Source: Bradyrhizobiaceae bacterium
Lineage (GTDB): Bacteria > Pseudomonadota > Alphaproteobacteria > Rhizobiales > Xanthobacteraceae
NCBI GenBank assembly: GCA_003963145.1
Contig: RXJJ01000012.1
Span: forward strand, 225,778 to 289,777
Direction: 5' to 3'
Length of the DNA stretch: 64,000 nucleotides
Below, one piece after another: positions 25,935-39,195 of the stretch (within the stretch, counting starts at the first letter, position 1; the number at the start of each line of letters is the position of its first letter). A model generated the notes under the pieces. The model had not been told where the DNA came from. It searched no databases and saw only the letters and a list, made by a program, of their open reading frames with translations. Both the position numbers and the translations under genes were made by a program.

Positions 25935-26260
25935 GCCGCCTCCTGTTAAATGGGGGCGGGTTCGTAACCGGCGAACTCATCACAGATAAAAGCCGCGGAT
26001 CGGACTGTGATAATGAGAGCTTGCGCTTAATCGGCGGCTTCGACAGTCCAGAAGTGAACATAGCGCAGGGTTTATTCACGTCCGAAATTTGGGGCATCCT
26101 GCCGATCCGGCTCGTCCGCCGGGCTTGAACCAGGGCAGGGCCCAAATCAACATACGCCACATGGCCGAAGGCAGCCGGCTTCAAGTGAACTCATCGGAAC
26201 GCGGTATCAGCGCGACCGGATGTGCCGGCGGGCATTGTCTGAAAAGAGGGAGCGGCGAAC
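25935..26260. other. Intergenic gap with no clear feature
   Basis: About 325 bp separate the 36-residue ORF and the next plus gene. The open frames through it lack ribosome binding sites. I see no RNA gene or strong hairpin. Confidence 0.4.
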
Positions 26261-26653
26261 ATGAATTTGATCGGATCGGTCATCGGCAGGGGGATGCTTG
26301 TGGCTGGCTTGCTGCTATCGGCGGGATCGGTGCTGGCGGCTGGGAGCGATGACGATTTCGCAACGTTCTGGACGCAATTCAGTGCTGCCGTCGGCAAGGG
26401 CGACCAGAACGCCGTATCGCAGATGGTCAAATATCCGGTCTTTTATATCGATCCGCGCAAAGAGGCTGATTTCCCTGTCGTCTGGAAGGGTGCTTTCAAA
26501 CCGGCGCAGCGGACGTGTCTTGCCAAGCAGAAGCCCGTCAAGGACACCCACGACGGCAAGGTCAGCTATGCTGCTGGTTGCGGTCACCTCATCTACAGTT
26601 TCGAAAAAGATGATGGCGGCTGGAAATTGACCAGTATTGACGAAAACGATTGA
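26261..26653 (+). CDS. Hypothetical secreted protein
   Basis: The 130-residue product has a signal peptide (VIGRGMLVAGLLLSAGSVLAAG) and a compact mature domain beginning DDFATFWTQFSAAVGKGDQNAVSQMVKYPV, which resembles the alpha-beta opening of NTF2-like proteins, and ends GGWKLTSIDEND. Two Cys (TCLAK, AGCGHL) could pair. Function is not known. A hairpin terminator follows. Confidence 0.7.
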   Translation: MNLIGSVIGRGMLVAGLLLSAGSVLAAGSDDDFATFWTQFSAAVGKGDQNAVSQMVKYPVFYIDPRKEADFPVVWKGAFKPAQRTCLAKQKPVKDTHDGKVSYAAGCGHLIYSFEKDDGGWKLTSIDEND

Positions 26654-26718
26654 TCGGACCGGCCTCAGTTGGCGTATCGGCGGCAGCCGGAGAAGGCTGA
26701 GGACTCCTCGGAATGAAA

Positions 26719-26750
26719 AGGCCGCCAACTAAGGCGGCCTCTTAATTCTT
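26719..26750. terminator. Terminator between convergent genes
   Basis: AGGCCGCC/GGCGGCCT forms an 8-bp stem with a 6-nt loop and a weak T-rich tail (CTTAATTCTT) after the stop at 26653, and it faces the minus gene ending at 26749. Confidence 0.65.
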
Positions 26751-27003
26751 ATCCAACTTTCCTTTTCATAACTCGGTCGACTATTGCTGGCGCAATGTCT
26801 TTGTCGATTTCCTGAAGAACGTTTTGTGTCTGTTGTTTTATACGGCCCAGTTGGGCTTCCAATTCGTCGATCTTAGCTCGCGAAAACCTTAGAGCGCGTC
26901 TTGTGGTCATATGTTCTTTGCGCTCGTTCCAGAGATCGCGCTTAAGTCCTGCAATCTCTTTGCGAAGTTCATCCTTGAACGGCTGTCCATAAAGCTCAGG
27001 CAT
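26749..27003 (-). CDS. Hypothetical coiled-coil protein
   Basis: From the ATG at 27003 the product has 84 residues and is almost all charged helix: DELRKEIAGLKRDLWNERKE and RAKIDELEAQLGRIKQQ, a likely coiled coil. Base composition is poorer in GC than the neighbours. A 7-bp palindrome AATTCGG-TC-CCGAATT at 27047-27062 lies upstream and may be its operator. No function is recognised. Confidence 0.6.
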   Translation of the reverse strand: MPELYGQPFKDELRKEIAGLKRDLWNERKEHMTTRRALRFSRAKIDELEAQLGRIKQQTQNVLQEIDKDIAPAIVDRVMKRKVG

Positions 27004-27076
27004 CGTCAGTCCTCCAGTTAAGCGGCGGCACTCAGGATGTAATTTCAATTCGGTCCCGAATTAAGAGTTCGGTAAC

Positions 27077-27134
27077 AAATCAAATTAGGCCACTCCCAAA
27101 ATCAAATTAGGCCACTAGGGGATAAAACAGGCCA
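27077..27134. repeat. Two exact and one degenerate 18-bp repeat upstream of recA
   Basis: AAATCAAATTAGGCCACT occurs at 27077-27094 and again at 27099-27116 (22-bp period). A third, degenerate unit (ATAAAACAGGCCAGT) follows at about 27122-27136. Read on the minus strand this gives AGTGGCCTAATTTGATTT in series, like the multiple terminal repeats at the ends of IS21-type elements. No transposase is present. Confidence 0.65.
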
Positions 27135-27152
27135 GTACCCCAGCCCCAAAAA

Positions 27153-27167
27153 GAACATATTGCGAAC
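27153..27167. promoter_or_regulatory. SOS box (LexA operator) of recA
   Basis: GAAC-ATATTGC-GAAC fits the alphaproteobacterial LexA site (the complement of GTTC-N7-GTTC). A third GAAC follows at 27171. A plausible -35/-10 pair (TTGCGA at 27160, TACGGT at 27183) overlaps it, so bound LexA would block recA transcription. Confidence 0.85.
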
Positions 27168-27281
27168 GAGGAACAAATAGGGTACGGTTTGTCCATCGGA
27201 GGTCCTTCGCGATTCCGGTCCGCCGCTTCTGGGAAGCCCGTTTGTCCGGCCGGCGAATCCCGTACATAAGGAGTGACACCT

Positions 27282-28370
<1,089 letters not shown>

Positions 28371-28424
28371 GACAACGAAAACTTCCGGGCCTTGAGGCTT
28401 TTGGGCGTCAGGGCTGCGGCATGA

Positions 28425-28449
28425 CCGGAAAGACGGGAATCCTTTCCGG
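28425..28449. terminator. Hairpin after recA (terminator-like)
   Basis: CCGGAAAG/CTTTCCGG is a perfect 8-bp stem with a 9-nt loop, 55 bp after the recA stop. No T-tract follows, so termination is uncertain. Confidence 0.35.
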
Positions 28450-28540
28450 ACCCCTCATGCTTCGGAAGACAGACGGGTGCTGCGGATGTTGAGTTGCCGA
28501 CATCCTCAGCGCCCGTTCTGGTTTTGAAGTAAGCCGCCGC

Positions 28541-28828
28541 TCAGGGGGCTGGCGAACGGATCTGATCCCGCAACAGGGGTTTCCGCGCCAGGACGTCGCC
28601 CAGCCACCGCACCGAATGTTCGGCGGCGCCCAGCGACTGTGCGGGCGAGGAATAGGCCGCGCCGGAAAAATGCTGCGTCGGCGTCCATCGGCCGCCATCC
28701 TCGCTGTCGCGCCGGAATTCCTCGAAGCCGAAGGTTCCGTCCGGCCGCGCGAAGAAATCGACGCACCTGTTGTCGTCATCCTCGACGCTGGCGAATACGA
28801 CCCAGGACTTGTCGATACGTTGGGACAT
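28541..28828 (-). CDS. Hypothetical protein downstream of gcvP
   Basis: From the ATG at 28828 the product has 95 residues. It begins SQRIDKSWVVFASVEDDDNRCVDFFARPDGTFGFEEFRRD, an all-beta-looking acidic region, and ends WLGDVLARKPLL. No known domain is recognised. It begins 15 bp after the gcvP stop on the same strand and is likely cotranscribed with the glycine cleavage operon. Confidence 0.68.
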   Translation of the reverse strand: MSQRIDKSWVVFASVEDDDNRCVDFFARPDGTFGFEEFRRDSEDGGRWTPTQHFSGAAYSSPAQSLGAAEHSVRWLGDVLARKPLLRDQIRSPAP

Positions 28829-28842
28829 GGCTGGCTGGCGTC

Positions 28843-31710
28843 TTATTCGGCGGCCTGCGCGTAATCGCCGACCGGCGGGCACGAGCAAACAAGGTTGCGG
28901 TCGCCATGGACATTATCGACGCGCCCGACCGGCGGCCAGTATTTGTCGGTGCGGGGCGAACCCGCCGGAAAGCAGCCTTCGCTGCGCGAATAGGGCCGCT
29001 GCCAGTCGTCCTCGGCGATGTCGTGCACCGTGTGCGGCGCGTGGCGCAGCGGCGAGGCCTCGATAGGCCAGCGTCCCGCCTCGACTTCGGAAATCTCGCG
29101 GCGGATCGCGATCATCGCCTCGCAAAAACGATCCAGCTCGGCTTTGCATTCAGACTCCGTCGGCTCGATCATCAGCGTGCCCGGCACCGGGAAGCTCATG
29201 GTCGGCGCGTGGAAGCCGTAATCGATCAGGCGTTTTGCGATGTCATCGACAGTGACGCCCGATGTTGTCTTCAGCCCGCGCGGATCGACGATGCATTCAT
29301 GCGCGACGCGGCCATTATGGTTGCGATACAGCACGGGAAAATGCGCATCGAGACGCTGCGCGATGTAGTTGGCGTTGAGGATCGCGACTTCGGTGGCGCG
29401 CTTCAGCCCGTTCTCCCCCATCATCAGGATATAGAGATAGGAGATGACAAGGATCGAGGCCGAGCCATGGGGCGCGGCGCTCACCGGTCCCGCGGCATGG
29501 GTGCCTCCATCGGTGATGTCGCCCGGCAGAAACGGCGCGAGGTGCTTCTTCACGCCGATCGGGCCGACGCCGGGTCCGCCGCCGCCATGGGGAATGCAGA
29601 AGGTCTTGTGCAGATTGAGGTGGCTGACGTCCGCGCCGTAATCGCCCGGCCGCGCCAGCGCGACCTGCGCGTTCATGTTGGCGCCGTCGAGATAGACCTG
29701 CCCGCCATTCGCATGCACGATGTCGCAGATCTCGCGGATCCGTTCCTCGAACACGCCATGCGTCGAGGGATAGGTGATCATGATCGCGGCGAGCGTGCCC
29801 CTGTGCTGCGCCGCCTTGGCGCGCAGATCGTCGACATCGACATTGCCCTTGGCGTCGCAGGCCACCACCACGACCTCCATGCCCGCCATGCTGGCGGAGG
29901 CCGGGTTGGTGCCGTGCGCGGAGGAGGGAATAAGACAAACATTGCGGCGCGCCTCGCCGCGTGCGGCATGATACGCGCGGATCGCGAGCAGCCCGGCATA
30001 TTCGCCCTGCGCGCCTGAATTCGGCTGCAGCGACACCGCGTCGTAACCGGTGATGTCCGCGAGCCATTTCTCCAGCGTCGCGAAGATCGCGGCATAGCCC
30101 GCCGTCTGCTCCTTCGGCGCGAAGGGATGCAGCGCGCCGAATGCGGGCCAGGTCACCGGGATCATCTCGGTGGTGGCGTTGAGCTTCATGGTGCAGGAGC
30201 CGAGCGGGATCATCGCGCGGTCGAGCGCGAGATCGCGATCGCAGAGTTTTCGCATATAGCGTAGAAGCTCGGTTTCCGAGCGATAGGCGTGAAACACCGG
30301 GTGGGTGAGAAAATCGCCGGTGCGTCTCAGTTCGCCCGGCAACGCGTCGCGCGTTCCCGCCTCAATGTCTGCATAGGACAGGCCGCCGCCGAAGGCGCGC
30401 CACACCGCTTCCACGATCGCGGGCGTCGTCGTCTCGTCCAGTGCGATGGAGAGATGCTCCTTGCCGAGGCGCAGGTTGATGCCCTCCTTCAGCGCGCGAG
30501 CGACAATTTCCTTCTGCGCGGCGGGCGCGGCGCGCACCGTCACGGTGTCGAAAAACGTCTCGCTCATCGGCGCGAAGCCGAGCTTGCGCAGTCCCGCCGC
30601 CAGCACCGCTGTGCGGCGATGGATGGCGCTGGCGATGGCGCGCAATCCCTCCGGTCCGTGATAGATGGCGTACATCGAGGCGATCACCGCCAGCAGAACC
30701 TGCGCGGTGCAGATGTTGGAGGTCGCCTTCTCGCGGCGGATATGCTGCTCGCGCGTCTGCAGCGCGAGCCGATAGGCAGGCTGGCCTCGCGAGTCCACCG
30801 AGAGGCCGACAAGCCGTCCGGGGATCGCGCGCTTCAGCGCATCCTTCACCGCCATGTAGGCGGCATGCGGACCGCCATAGCCCATCGGCACGCCGAAGCG
30901 CTGCGTCGAGCCGACGGCGATGTCCGCGCCAAGTTCGCCGGGCGAGGCGAGCAGGGTCAGCGCCAGAATGTCGGCGGCGATGATCGCAAGGCCGCCTCTG
31001 GCGTGAACCGCCGCAATGGCCGCGCGCGGATCGCGCAGCGCGCCGTCGGTGCCCGGATATTGCAGCAGCGCGCCGAAGACCTCGGCGCCGGCAAGGTCCC
31101 GCGCGGGATCGCCGACGATCAGCGTCCAGCCCAGCGGCTCGGCGCGGGTACGCAGCACGGCGAGCGTCTGCGGATGCACCTTCTCATCGACAAAGAACGA
31201 TTTTGCTTTCACCGGGGACGTGCGCTCGGCCAAGGCCATTGCCTCGGCCGCCGCCGTCGCCTCGTCGAGCAGCGAAGCGTTGGCGACATCGAGCCCGGTG
31301 AGGTCGCAGATCATGGTCTGGAAATTGAACAGGGCTTCCAGCCGCCCCTGGCTGATCTCCGGCTGATAGGGCGTATAGGCCGTGTACCACGCCGGATTTT
31401 CCAGGATGTTGCGCTGGATGACGGGCGGCAGGATGGTGCCGGAATAGCCCTGGCCGATCAGCGAGGTGAACACCTGATTTTTCGCCGCCAGTTCGCCGAT
31501 ATGCGCCAGAGCCTCGCTCTCGCTCATCGCCTCGGGAAGTCCGAGAGGCTTTGTATGGCGGATATTCGCCGGCAGCGTCTCGTCCATCAGCGCGTGCAGG
31601 CTTTTCGCGCCGACAATGTCCAGCATCGTTTCGACATCGCGCGGCGAGGGGCCGATATGGCGGCGGGCGAAGGTTTCGGCGATGTCGGCGGTGTTTTTCG
31701 AGGCGGTCAT
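28843..31710 (-). CDS. gcvP: Glycine dehydrogenase (decarboxylating), P protein
   Basis: The 955-residue homodimeric-type P protein holds both halves of the enzyme in one chain. It removes CO2 from glycine and passes the aminomethyl group to the lipoyl arm of GcvH. The PLP lysine is in [18 protein letters not shown] (about residue 700). Other landmarks are [15 protein letters not shown] at the N-terminus and LIGQGYSGT. It is the third gene of gcvT-H-P, 21 bp after gcvH. Confidence 0.98.
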   Translation of the reverse strand: MTASKNTADIAETFARRHIGPSPRDVETMLDIVGAKSLHALMDETLPANIRHTKPLGLPEAMSESEALAHIGELAAKNQVFTSLIGQGYSGTILPPVIQRNILENPAWYTAYTPYQPEISQGRLEALFNFQTMICDLTGLDVANASLLDEATAAAEAMALAERTSPVKAKSFFVDEKVHPQTLAVLRTRAEPLGWTLIVGDPARDLAGAEVFGALLQYPGTDGALRDPRAAIAAVHARGGLAIIAADILALTLLASPGELGADIAVGSTQRFGVPMGYGGPHAAYMAVKDALKRAIPGRLVGLSVDSRGQPAYRLALQTREQHIRREKATSNICTAQVLLAVIASMYAIYHGPEGLRAIASAIHRRTAVLAAGLRKLGFAPMSETFFDTVTVRAAPAAQKEIVARALKEGINLRLGKEHLSIALDETTTPAIVEAVWRAFGGGLSYADIEAGTRDALPGELRRTGDFLTHPVFHAYRSETELLRYMRKLCDRDLALDRAMIPLGSCTMKLNATTEMIPVTWPAFGALHPFAPKEQTAGYAAIFATLEKWLADITGYDAVSLQPNSGAQGEYAGLLAIRAYHAARGEARRNVCLIPSSAHGTNPASASMAGMEVVVVACDAKGNVDVDDLRAKAAQHRGTLAAIMITYPSTHGVFEERIREICDIVHANGGQVYLDGANMNAQVALARPGDYGADVSHLNLHKTFCIPHGGGGPGVGPIGVKKHLAPFLPGDITDGGTHAAGPVSAAPHGSASILVISYLYILMMGENGLKRATEVAILNANYIAQRLDAHFPVLYRNHNGRVAHECIVDPRGLKTTSGVTVDDIAKRLIDYGFHAPTMSFPVPGTLMIEPTESECKAELDRFCEAMIAIRREISEVEAGRWPIEASPLRHAPHTVHDIAEDDWQRPYSRSEGCFPAGSPRTDKYWPPVGRVDNVHGDRNLVCSCPPVGDYAQAAE

Positions 31711-31731
31711 AACAAGTGTCCTGCGAAGAGG

Positions 31732-32097
31732 TCAGGCGGTGTGGGCCTTGTAGGCGGCTTCATCCATCAGGCCGGCGAGTTCGCTCTTGTCAGCGATCTT
31801 CAGCTTGAAGAACCACGCGCCCTTGCCGGGATCGGAATTCACCAGCGAGGGATCGGCGACAACGGCGTCGTTTACCGCGACGACTTCGCCCGCGATCGGC
31901 GCATAGACATCGGACGCCGCCTTGACGCTTTCGACGGTGGCGGCGGTCTCCGCCTTCTTCAGCGCGCGGCCGATTTTCGGCAGTTCGACGAACACCACAT
32001 CGCCGAGTTGGGTTTGCGCGAAATCGGTGATGCCGATGGTGGCGGTATCGCCGTCGATCTCAAGCCATTCGTGATCTGGGGTAAACAGCGTGGTCAT
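31732..32097 (-). CDS. gcvH: Glycine cleavage system H protein
   Basis: The 121-residue lipoyl carrier opens [24 protein letters not shown] and carries the lipoylation site K59 in [12 protein letters not shown]. It shuttles the aminomethyl group between GcvP and GcvT. It lies 8 bp after gcvT and 21 bp before gcvP. Confidence 0.98.
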   Translation of the reverse strand: MTTLFTPDHEWLEIDGDTATIGITDFAQTQLGDVVFVELPKIGRALKKAETAATVESVKAASDVYAPIAGEVVAVNDAVVADPSLVNSDPGKGAWFFKLKIADKSELAGLMDEAAYKAHTA

Positions 32098-32105
32098 GAA
32101 ATGCC

Positions 32106-33287
32106 TCAGCGTTGATAGGTGGGAGCGACGAAGGGAAGTCTGGCGACGCGCAGCGGCAGGCGCTGGCCGCGCACTTCCGCAAACACCAGCGTATCCACGG
32201 CGGACAACGGGGTCGGTACGTAACCCATGGCGACAGGGCCGCCGACGCTGGGACCGAATCCGCCGGAGGTCACCGTGCCGATCCGCTCGGGCGATGTTTC
32301 ATCGGCGAACAGCGATGCGCCCTCGCGCACCGGCGCGCGGCCCTCCGCTTTCAGGCCGACACGGCGGCGCGTCGCGCCGCTTTCAAGCTGCGTGAAAATA
32401 ATGTCCGCGCCGGGAAAGCCGCCCTCGCGCGCGCCGCCCTTGCGGCGTGCTTTTTGAATCGACCATTCCAGCGCCGCTTCCACCGGCGTTGTCCCGGTGT
32501 CAATGTCGTGGCCGTAAAGGCAAAGCCCGGCCTCCAGCCGCAGACTGTCACGCGCGCCAAGCCCGATCGGCAGCACGTCCGGATCGGCGAGCAGCGTCGT
32601 GACAAGACGCTCGGCGGATGGCGCCGGCACCGAGATTTCAAAGCCGTCCTCGCCGGTATAGCCCGAGCGCGAGACGAAGCAGTCGATATCGAGCAGGGCG
32701 CGCGGCCCCGCGTCCATGAACTTCATCGCGGTGATGTCCGGCGCGAATTCCGAAAGCACGGTGACGGCCTTCGGTCCCTGCAGCGCGATCAGCGCGCGAT
32801 CGGGCAGCGCCTCGATCTCGCAAACATCGGACAGATGCTTGCGCAGGTGCGCCTCGTCGGCGTTCCTGCAGGCGGCGTTGACCACCACAAACAGGTGATC
32901 GCCGAAATTGGCCACCATCAGATCGTCGAGAATGCCGCCGCGCTCATTGGTGAACAGCGCATAGCGTTGCCGTCCCGGCGCGATGCCGAGAATGTCCTGC
33001 GGCACCAGCCGCTCCAGCGCGCGCGCGGCATCTTCGCAGCGGCCCGATTTCGCCCGCAGCACGATCTGGCCCATATGCGACACGTCGAACAGGCCGGCGG
33101 CGGCGCGAGTGTGAAGATGTTCCTTGAGCACGCCCGCGGCGTATTGCACCGGCATGTCGTAACCGGCGAACGGCACCATCCTGCCGCCGCGCGCGACATG
33201 GAGTTCATGCAGCGGCACGCGTTTCAGCGGCTCGGAAGCAGAATGATCGGGTTTTTGAACGGCAGCAGACGCTAAACTTGCGGACAT
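32106..33287 (-). CDS. gcvT: Aminomethyltransferase, T protein
   Basis: The track starts at 33338, which lies inside the riboswitch expression platform; the ATG at 33287 is more plausible and gives 393 residues. Motifs are [29 protein letters not shown] and [13 protein letters not shown], followed by [17 protein letters not shown]. The enzyme transfers the methylene to tetrahydrofolate and releases ammonia. It is the first gene of gcvT-H-P, controlled by the glycine riboswitch upstream. Confidence 0.96.
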   Translation of the reverse strand: MSASLASAAVQKPDHSASEPLKRVPLHELHVARGGRMVPFAGYDMPVQYAAGVLKEHLHTRAAAGLFDVSHMGQIVLRAKSGRCEDAARALERLVPQDILGIAPGRQRYALFTNERGGILDDLMVANFGDHLFVVVNAACRNADEAHLRKHLSDVCEIEALPDRALIALQGPKAVTVLSEFAPDITAMKFMDAGPRALLDIDCFVSRSGYTGEDGFEISVPAPSAERLVTTLLADPDVLPIGLGARDSLRLEAGLCLYGHDIDTGTTPVEAALEWSIQKARRKGGAREGGFPGADIIFTQLESGATRRRVGLKAEGRAPVREGASLFADETSPERIGTVTSGGFGPSVGGPVAMGYVPTPLSAVDTLVFAEVRGQRLPLRVARLPFVAPTYQR

Positions 33288-33333
33288 GGCCGGGCTCCTG
33301 AGTGCCTCGCGATCGTGCGAAGCCTGCAAAAGC

Positions 33334-33500
33334 CCCATCTGTCCTTGTGCCTGAGAGTATTATCCCGTCGGCGGATACCGCGCCGGAAACCCGGCCGTAT
33401 CTCTTTCCAGATTGCAGTCCATCGCGCGGTCCGTTTGCCTGAGAGTTTCCGGGGCGGTTGCTCCTTCGGCGCTGGTAAAAATACCAGTCTCTCCCGACGC
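33334..33500 (-). ncRNA. Tandem glycine riboswitch
   Basis: On the minus strand the two aptamers can be read in order. The first has GGGAGAGACTGG, GCCGAAGGAGCAA and AACTCTCAGGCAAACGGAC. After a short linker the second has GGAAAGAGA, CCGCCGACGGGA and ACTCTCAGGCACAAGGACAG. The paired aptamers and the location 47 bp before gcvT are classic for this RNA, which turns on the glycine cleavage operon when glycine is abundant. Confidence 0.95.
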
Positions 33501-33694
33501 GACGTCTTGCTGCGAAACAACACCTGTTCGCTTGCGATGTCAACGCGGCGCCCTGCTGCTTTCAACGGCATGTTTGTCGCGCCCGTACCAAATTTGTCCA
33601 AAATCCATCCGGCGCCGGGTGTGTCACATCAGTGTAATGAGAGCCTTGCAAATGGTCTGCGGCACATCCGTCCATCACGCGAGGAGAGGCTCTC

Positions 33695-34621
33695 ATGAGC
33701 GACACCATCCAGACCGACGAAGCTGCGCTGCGCGCGCGCATCCATCAGGAGATGGCCGACAACCTCGACGAGGAACTGGAACTGGAGCTCGACGATCAGC
33801 GCCTCGACGCGCTTGTAAACGAAACGCCCGGGCATTCCCGGCATCCCTCGATCGACCGCAAGGTTTATTTCAAGGAGCTGCTGCGCCTGCAGACCGAACT
33901 GGTCAAGCTGCAGGACTGGGTCCAGCAGGAAAAGAAGAAGGTCGTGGTTCTGTTCGAGGGCCGCGACTCGGCGGGCAAGGGCGGCGTCATCAAGCGCATC
34001 ACCCAGCGGCTCAATCCGCGCATCTGCCGTGTCGCCGCGCTGCCGGCGCCGAACGAGCGCGAACGCACCCAGTGGTATTTCCAGCGCTACGCGGCGCATT
34101 TGCCGGCCGGCGGCGAGATCGTGCTGTTCGACCGCTCCTGGTACAACCGCGCCGGCGTCGAACGCGTGATGGGATTCTGCAACGAGACGCAATATCAGGA
34201 ATTCTTCCAGTCGGTGCCCGAATTCGAGCGCATGCTGATCCGCTCCGACACCATCCTGCTGAAATACTGGTTTTCGATCACCGACGAGGAGCAGGAATTC
34301 CGCTTCAACATGCGCATTCACGATCCGCTCAAGCAGTGGAAGCTGAGCCCGATGGACGTCGAGGCCCGCACCCGCTGGGAGGCTTACACCAAGGCCAAGG
34401 AGACCATGCTGGAGCGGACCAGCCTGCCGGATTCGCCCTGGTGGATCGTGGATGCGGTGGACAAGAAGCGCGCCCGGCTCAACTGCATTTCGCATCTCCT
34501 GAGCCAGATTCCCTACAGTGAGGTGTCCCACCAGCCGGTGGTGCTGCCGGCTCGGGTGCGCAACCCGGATTATCTGCGCGGCCCGATTCCCCCGGAAATG
34601 TACGTTCCGGCGGTTTTCTAG
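33695..34621 (+). CDS. ppk2: Polyphosphate kinase 2
   Basis: The 308-residue protein has Walker A GRDSAGKGG (89-97), the lid-type NERERTQWYFQRY and Walker B FDRSWYNRAGVERVMGF (from residue 145), all characteristic of PPK2 class I. PPK2 makes GTP or ATP from polyphosphate and nucleoside diphosphate, or works in reverse. GAGGAGA lies upstream of the ATG at 33695. The gene stands alone between the riboswitch region and a strong terminator. Confidence 0.94.
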   Translation: MSDTIQTDEAALRARIHQEMADNLDEELELELDDQRLDALVNETPGHSRHPSIDRKVYFKELLRLQTELVKLQDWVQQEKKKVVVLFEGRDSAGKGGVIKRITQRLNPRICRVAALPAPNERERTQWYFQRYAAHLPAGGEIVLFDRSWYNRAGVERVMGFCNETQYQEFFQSVPEFERMLIRSDTILLKYWFSITDEEQEFRFNMRIHDPLKQWKLSPMDVEARTRWEAYTKAKETMLERTSLPDSPWWIVDAVDKKRARLNCISHLLSQIPYSEVSHQPVVLPARVRNPDYLRGPIPPEMYVPAVF

Positions 34622-34645
34622 CCCTTTTGCTTGAAGCGATGTCCG

Positions 34646-34671
34646 GCGCGGGCCTGCGGCCCGCGCTTTTT
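34646..34671 (+). terminator. Rho-independent terminator after ppk2
   Basis: GCGCGGGCC-TGC-GGCCCGCGC is a 9-bp perfect stem followed by TTTTT, 25 bp after the stop at 34621. Confidence 0.92.
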
Positions 34672-34790
34672 GGGCTTTCTGGACAGCGCCGGACCGCCTA
34701 GATACAAGGGCACGGACACCCCCTTGCATTCAGCCGGTGTCGCCGCGCGGCCACCGGCCGTGCCGGGCGTGCGGCTGCGGATACATCATA

Positions 34791-37450
<2,660 letters not shown>

Positions 37451-37451
<1 letters not shown>

Positions 37452-38218
37452 TGCTTTCCTTGCCGTGGCGCGCGGAGGCAGCCTTTCTCAAGGCGTGGCC
37501 CGCGCTCACGACGGTGGTTTATGACGACTGGCAGGCGCGGCTTGCGGGTGGTCTCAGCCGCCGCGCCAATTCGGTCAATCCGCTGACGGCGAATGCCGTG
37601 CTCACCGATACCGGCCTCGGTTTCTTCGAACATGTTTTCCGCAACCAGAACCTGCCGCTGATCGTGCGCGTGCCGACATTGCTCGGCGGCGATCCCGACG
37701 CAGCGCTGGACCGCTCGGGCTTCACCCGCGAGGGCGATTGCCTCGTGCTGCACAGCGCGCTGGAGGCCATCGCAACACAATCAGAGTCAGCCGTGACGAT
37801 TGCGGACGAAGCATCCCGCGCGTGGTTCGACGCCATCCATGCCGCGCAGGATCGCCCGGCGGTGCAGCGGGCAACCTATGAGGTCATGATCGGCGCGATC
37901 GCATTGCCGTCGGGTTTTGCCATGTTGTGCGAGAACGATGAGCCGGTCGCGCTGGCCTATGTCGCTATCGACGGCGATCTGATGTGTCTGGAATCGGTGG
38001 TGACGGCCGCATCCCATCGTGGCAAGGGCTATGCGCGGCGACTGACGATCGCGCTGCTGCACTGGGCGAAGGCGAAAGGCGCGGCGCAGGTTTGTCTCCA
38101 GGTGGAAGCAACGAACAATCCTGCGCTGACGCTTTATCGCAAGCTTGGAATCGGGCAGGAGCTTTATCGCTACCACTACCGGCGCCAGCATGGCGCTTTA
38201 AGGACTGGCGATGCATAA
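37451..38218 (+). CDS. GNAT-family N-acetyltransferase
   Basis: The 255-residue protein has a variable N-terminal half and a C-terminal GNAT fold with the acetyl-CoA-binding VVTAASHRGKGYARRLTIALLHWAKAKGA and the final ATNNPALTLYRKLG. The acceptor is unknown. It starts on the alaS stop codon and overlaps the DMT gene by 8 bp, making a tight three-gene unit. Confidence 0.88.
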
Positions 38219-39125
38219 TCGGACGCCCGCACATCAGGCCGGAGTGACGGGCTTTCTTTTTCTGGTCTGCACCGCGCTCGGCTGGGGCCTGAACTGGCCG
38301 GCCATGAGGATCATCCTGCGCGACTGGCCGCCGCTGTTCGCACGCGGGGTGACCGGAGTGCTGGCGGCGATCATACTTTTCGCGATCGCGGCGGCGAACC
38401 GCGAGCGGCTGAGCGTGCCGCGAAAGACGTGGGGCTCCCTGTTTCTCGCCACGTTCACCAACGTTTTCGCCTGGATGGGTTTTACCACCATCGCGATGAC
38501 GACGCTGTCGATTAGCGAAGCCGCGCTGCTGGTTTACACCATGCCGATCTGGGCGACATTGCTGGCGTGGCCGGTTCTCGGCTCCCGGCCGAAGCCGCGC
38601 GACATCGTCGGGCTCGTTCTGGGATTTGCGGGATTGTTCGTCCTGTTTTCCGGCCACCCGCTGGGATTCGGCTCCGGCAAAATCGTGGGCATCGGGCTGG
38701 CGCTTGCCGGCGCCATTCTGTTTGCGCTGGGCAGCCTTCTGATCGCCCGCTCGTTGCCGGTTTCGCCGATCTCATTCGTCGCCTGGCAGATCTTTCTGGG
38801 CTGCGTGCCGATGGTTGTGTTCGGGCTTGCATTCGAACACCCGGACCTCGGCGGACTGAAGCCCGACAGTGCGTTCGCACTGGCCTACATGACGCTGGTG
38901 CCGATGGGCACGTGTTATCTGACCTGGTACGCGGCCATCCGCCGCCTTTCTGCGGCGACGGCAGCGATCGGGATGCTGTCGGTCCCCGTGATCGGCATTC
39001 TGAGCGGGGCGTGGTTTGTCGGTGAAAGTGTCGGCTGGCGCGAAATCGGCGCGGTCGTTCTGACGCTCGCGGGCGTGGCGCTGGCGTTGTGGAAACCGAG
39101 GCCGGCGATGGAGCAGGGCGTCTAG
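38211..39125 (+). CDS. DMT/EamA family exporter
   Basis: The 304-residue protein has ten membrane segments in two EamA repeats: VCTALGWGLNWPAMRIILRDWPP opens the first, and ISFVAWQIFLGCVPMV opens the second. Typical roles are export of amino acids or metabolites. It is translationally linked to the GNAT gene, so acetylation and export of a common compound is possible (inference). Confidence 0.88.
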   Translation: MHNRTPAHQAGVTGFLFLVCTALGWGLNWPAMRIILRDWPPLFARGVTGVLAAIILFAIAAANRERLSVPRKTWGSLFLATFTNVFAWMGFTTIAMTTLSISEAALLVYTMPIWATLLAWPVLGSRPKPRDIVGLVLGFAGLFVLFSGHPLGFGSGKIVGIGLALAGAILFALGSLLIARSLPVSPISFVAWQIFLGCVPMVVFGLAFEHPDLGGLKPDSAFALAYMTLVPMGTCYLTWYAAIRRLSAATAAIGMLSVPVIGILSGAWFVGESVGWREIGAVVLTLAGVALALWKPRPAMEQGV

Positions 39126-39195
39126 GCGCGTGCGGCCGGGAACGAGAACAAAAGCGGGAACCCGGAGCCAATATGCGCCCGGGCTCCCTTGATCG

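Noticed and set aside
30289-32115. 608-residue plus-strand ORF opposite gcvP/gcvH
   Set aside because: It is a GC-rich antisense shadow of gcvP, rich in Arg/Gly/Ala and His, with no domain and no ribosome binding site.
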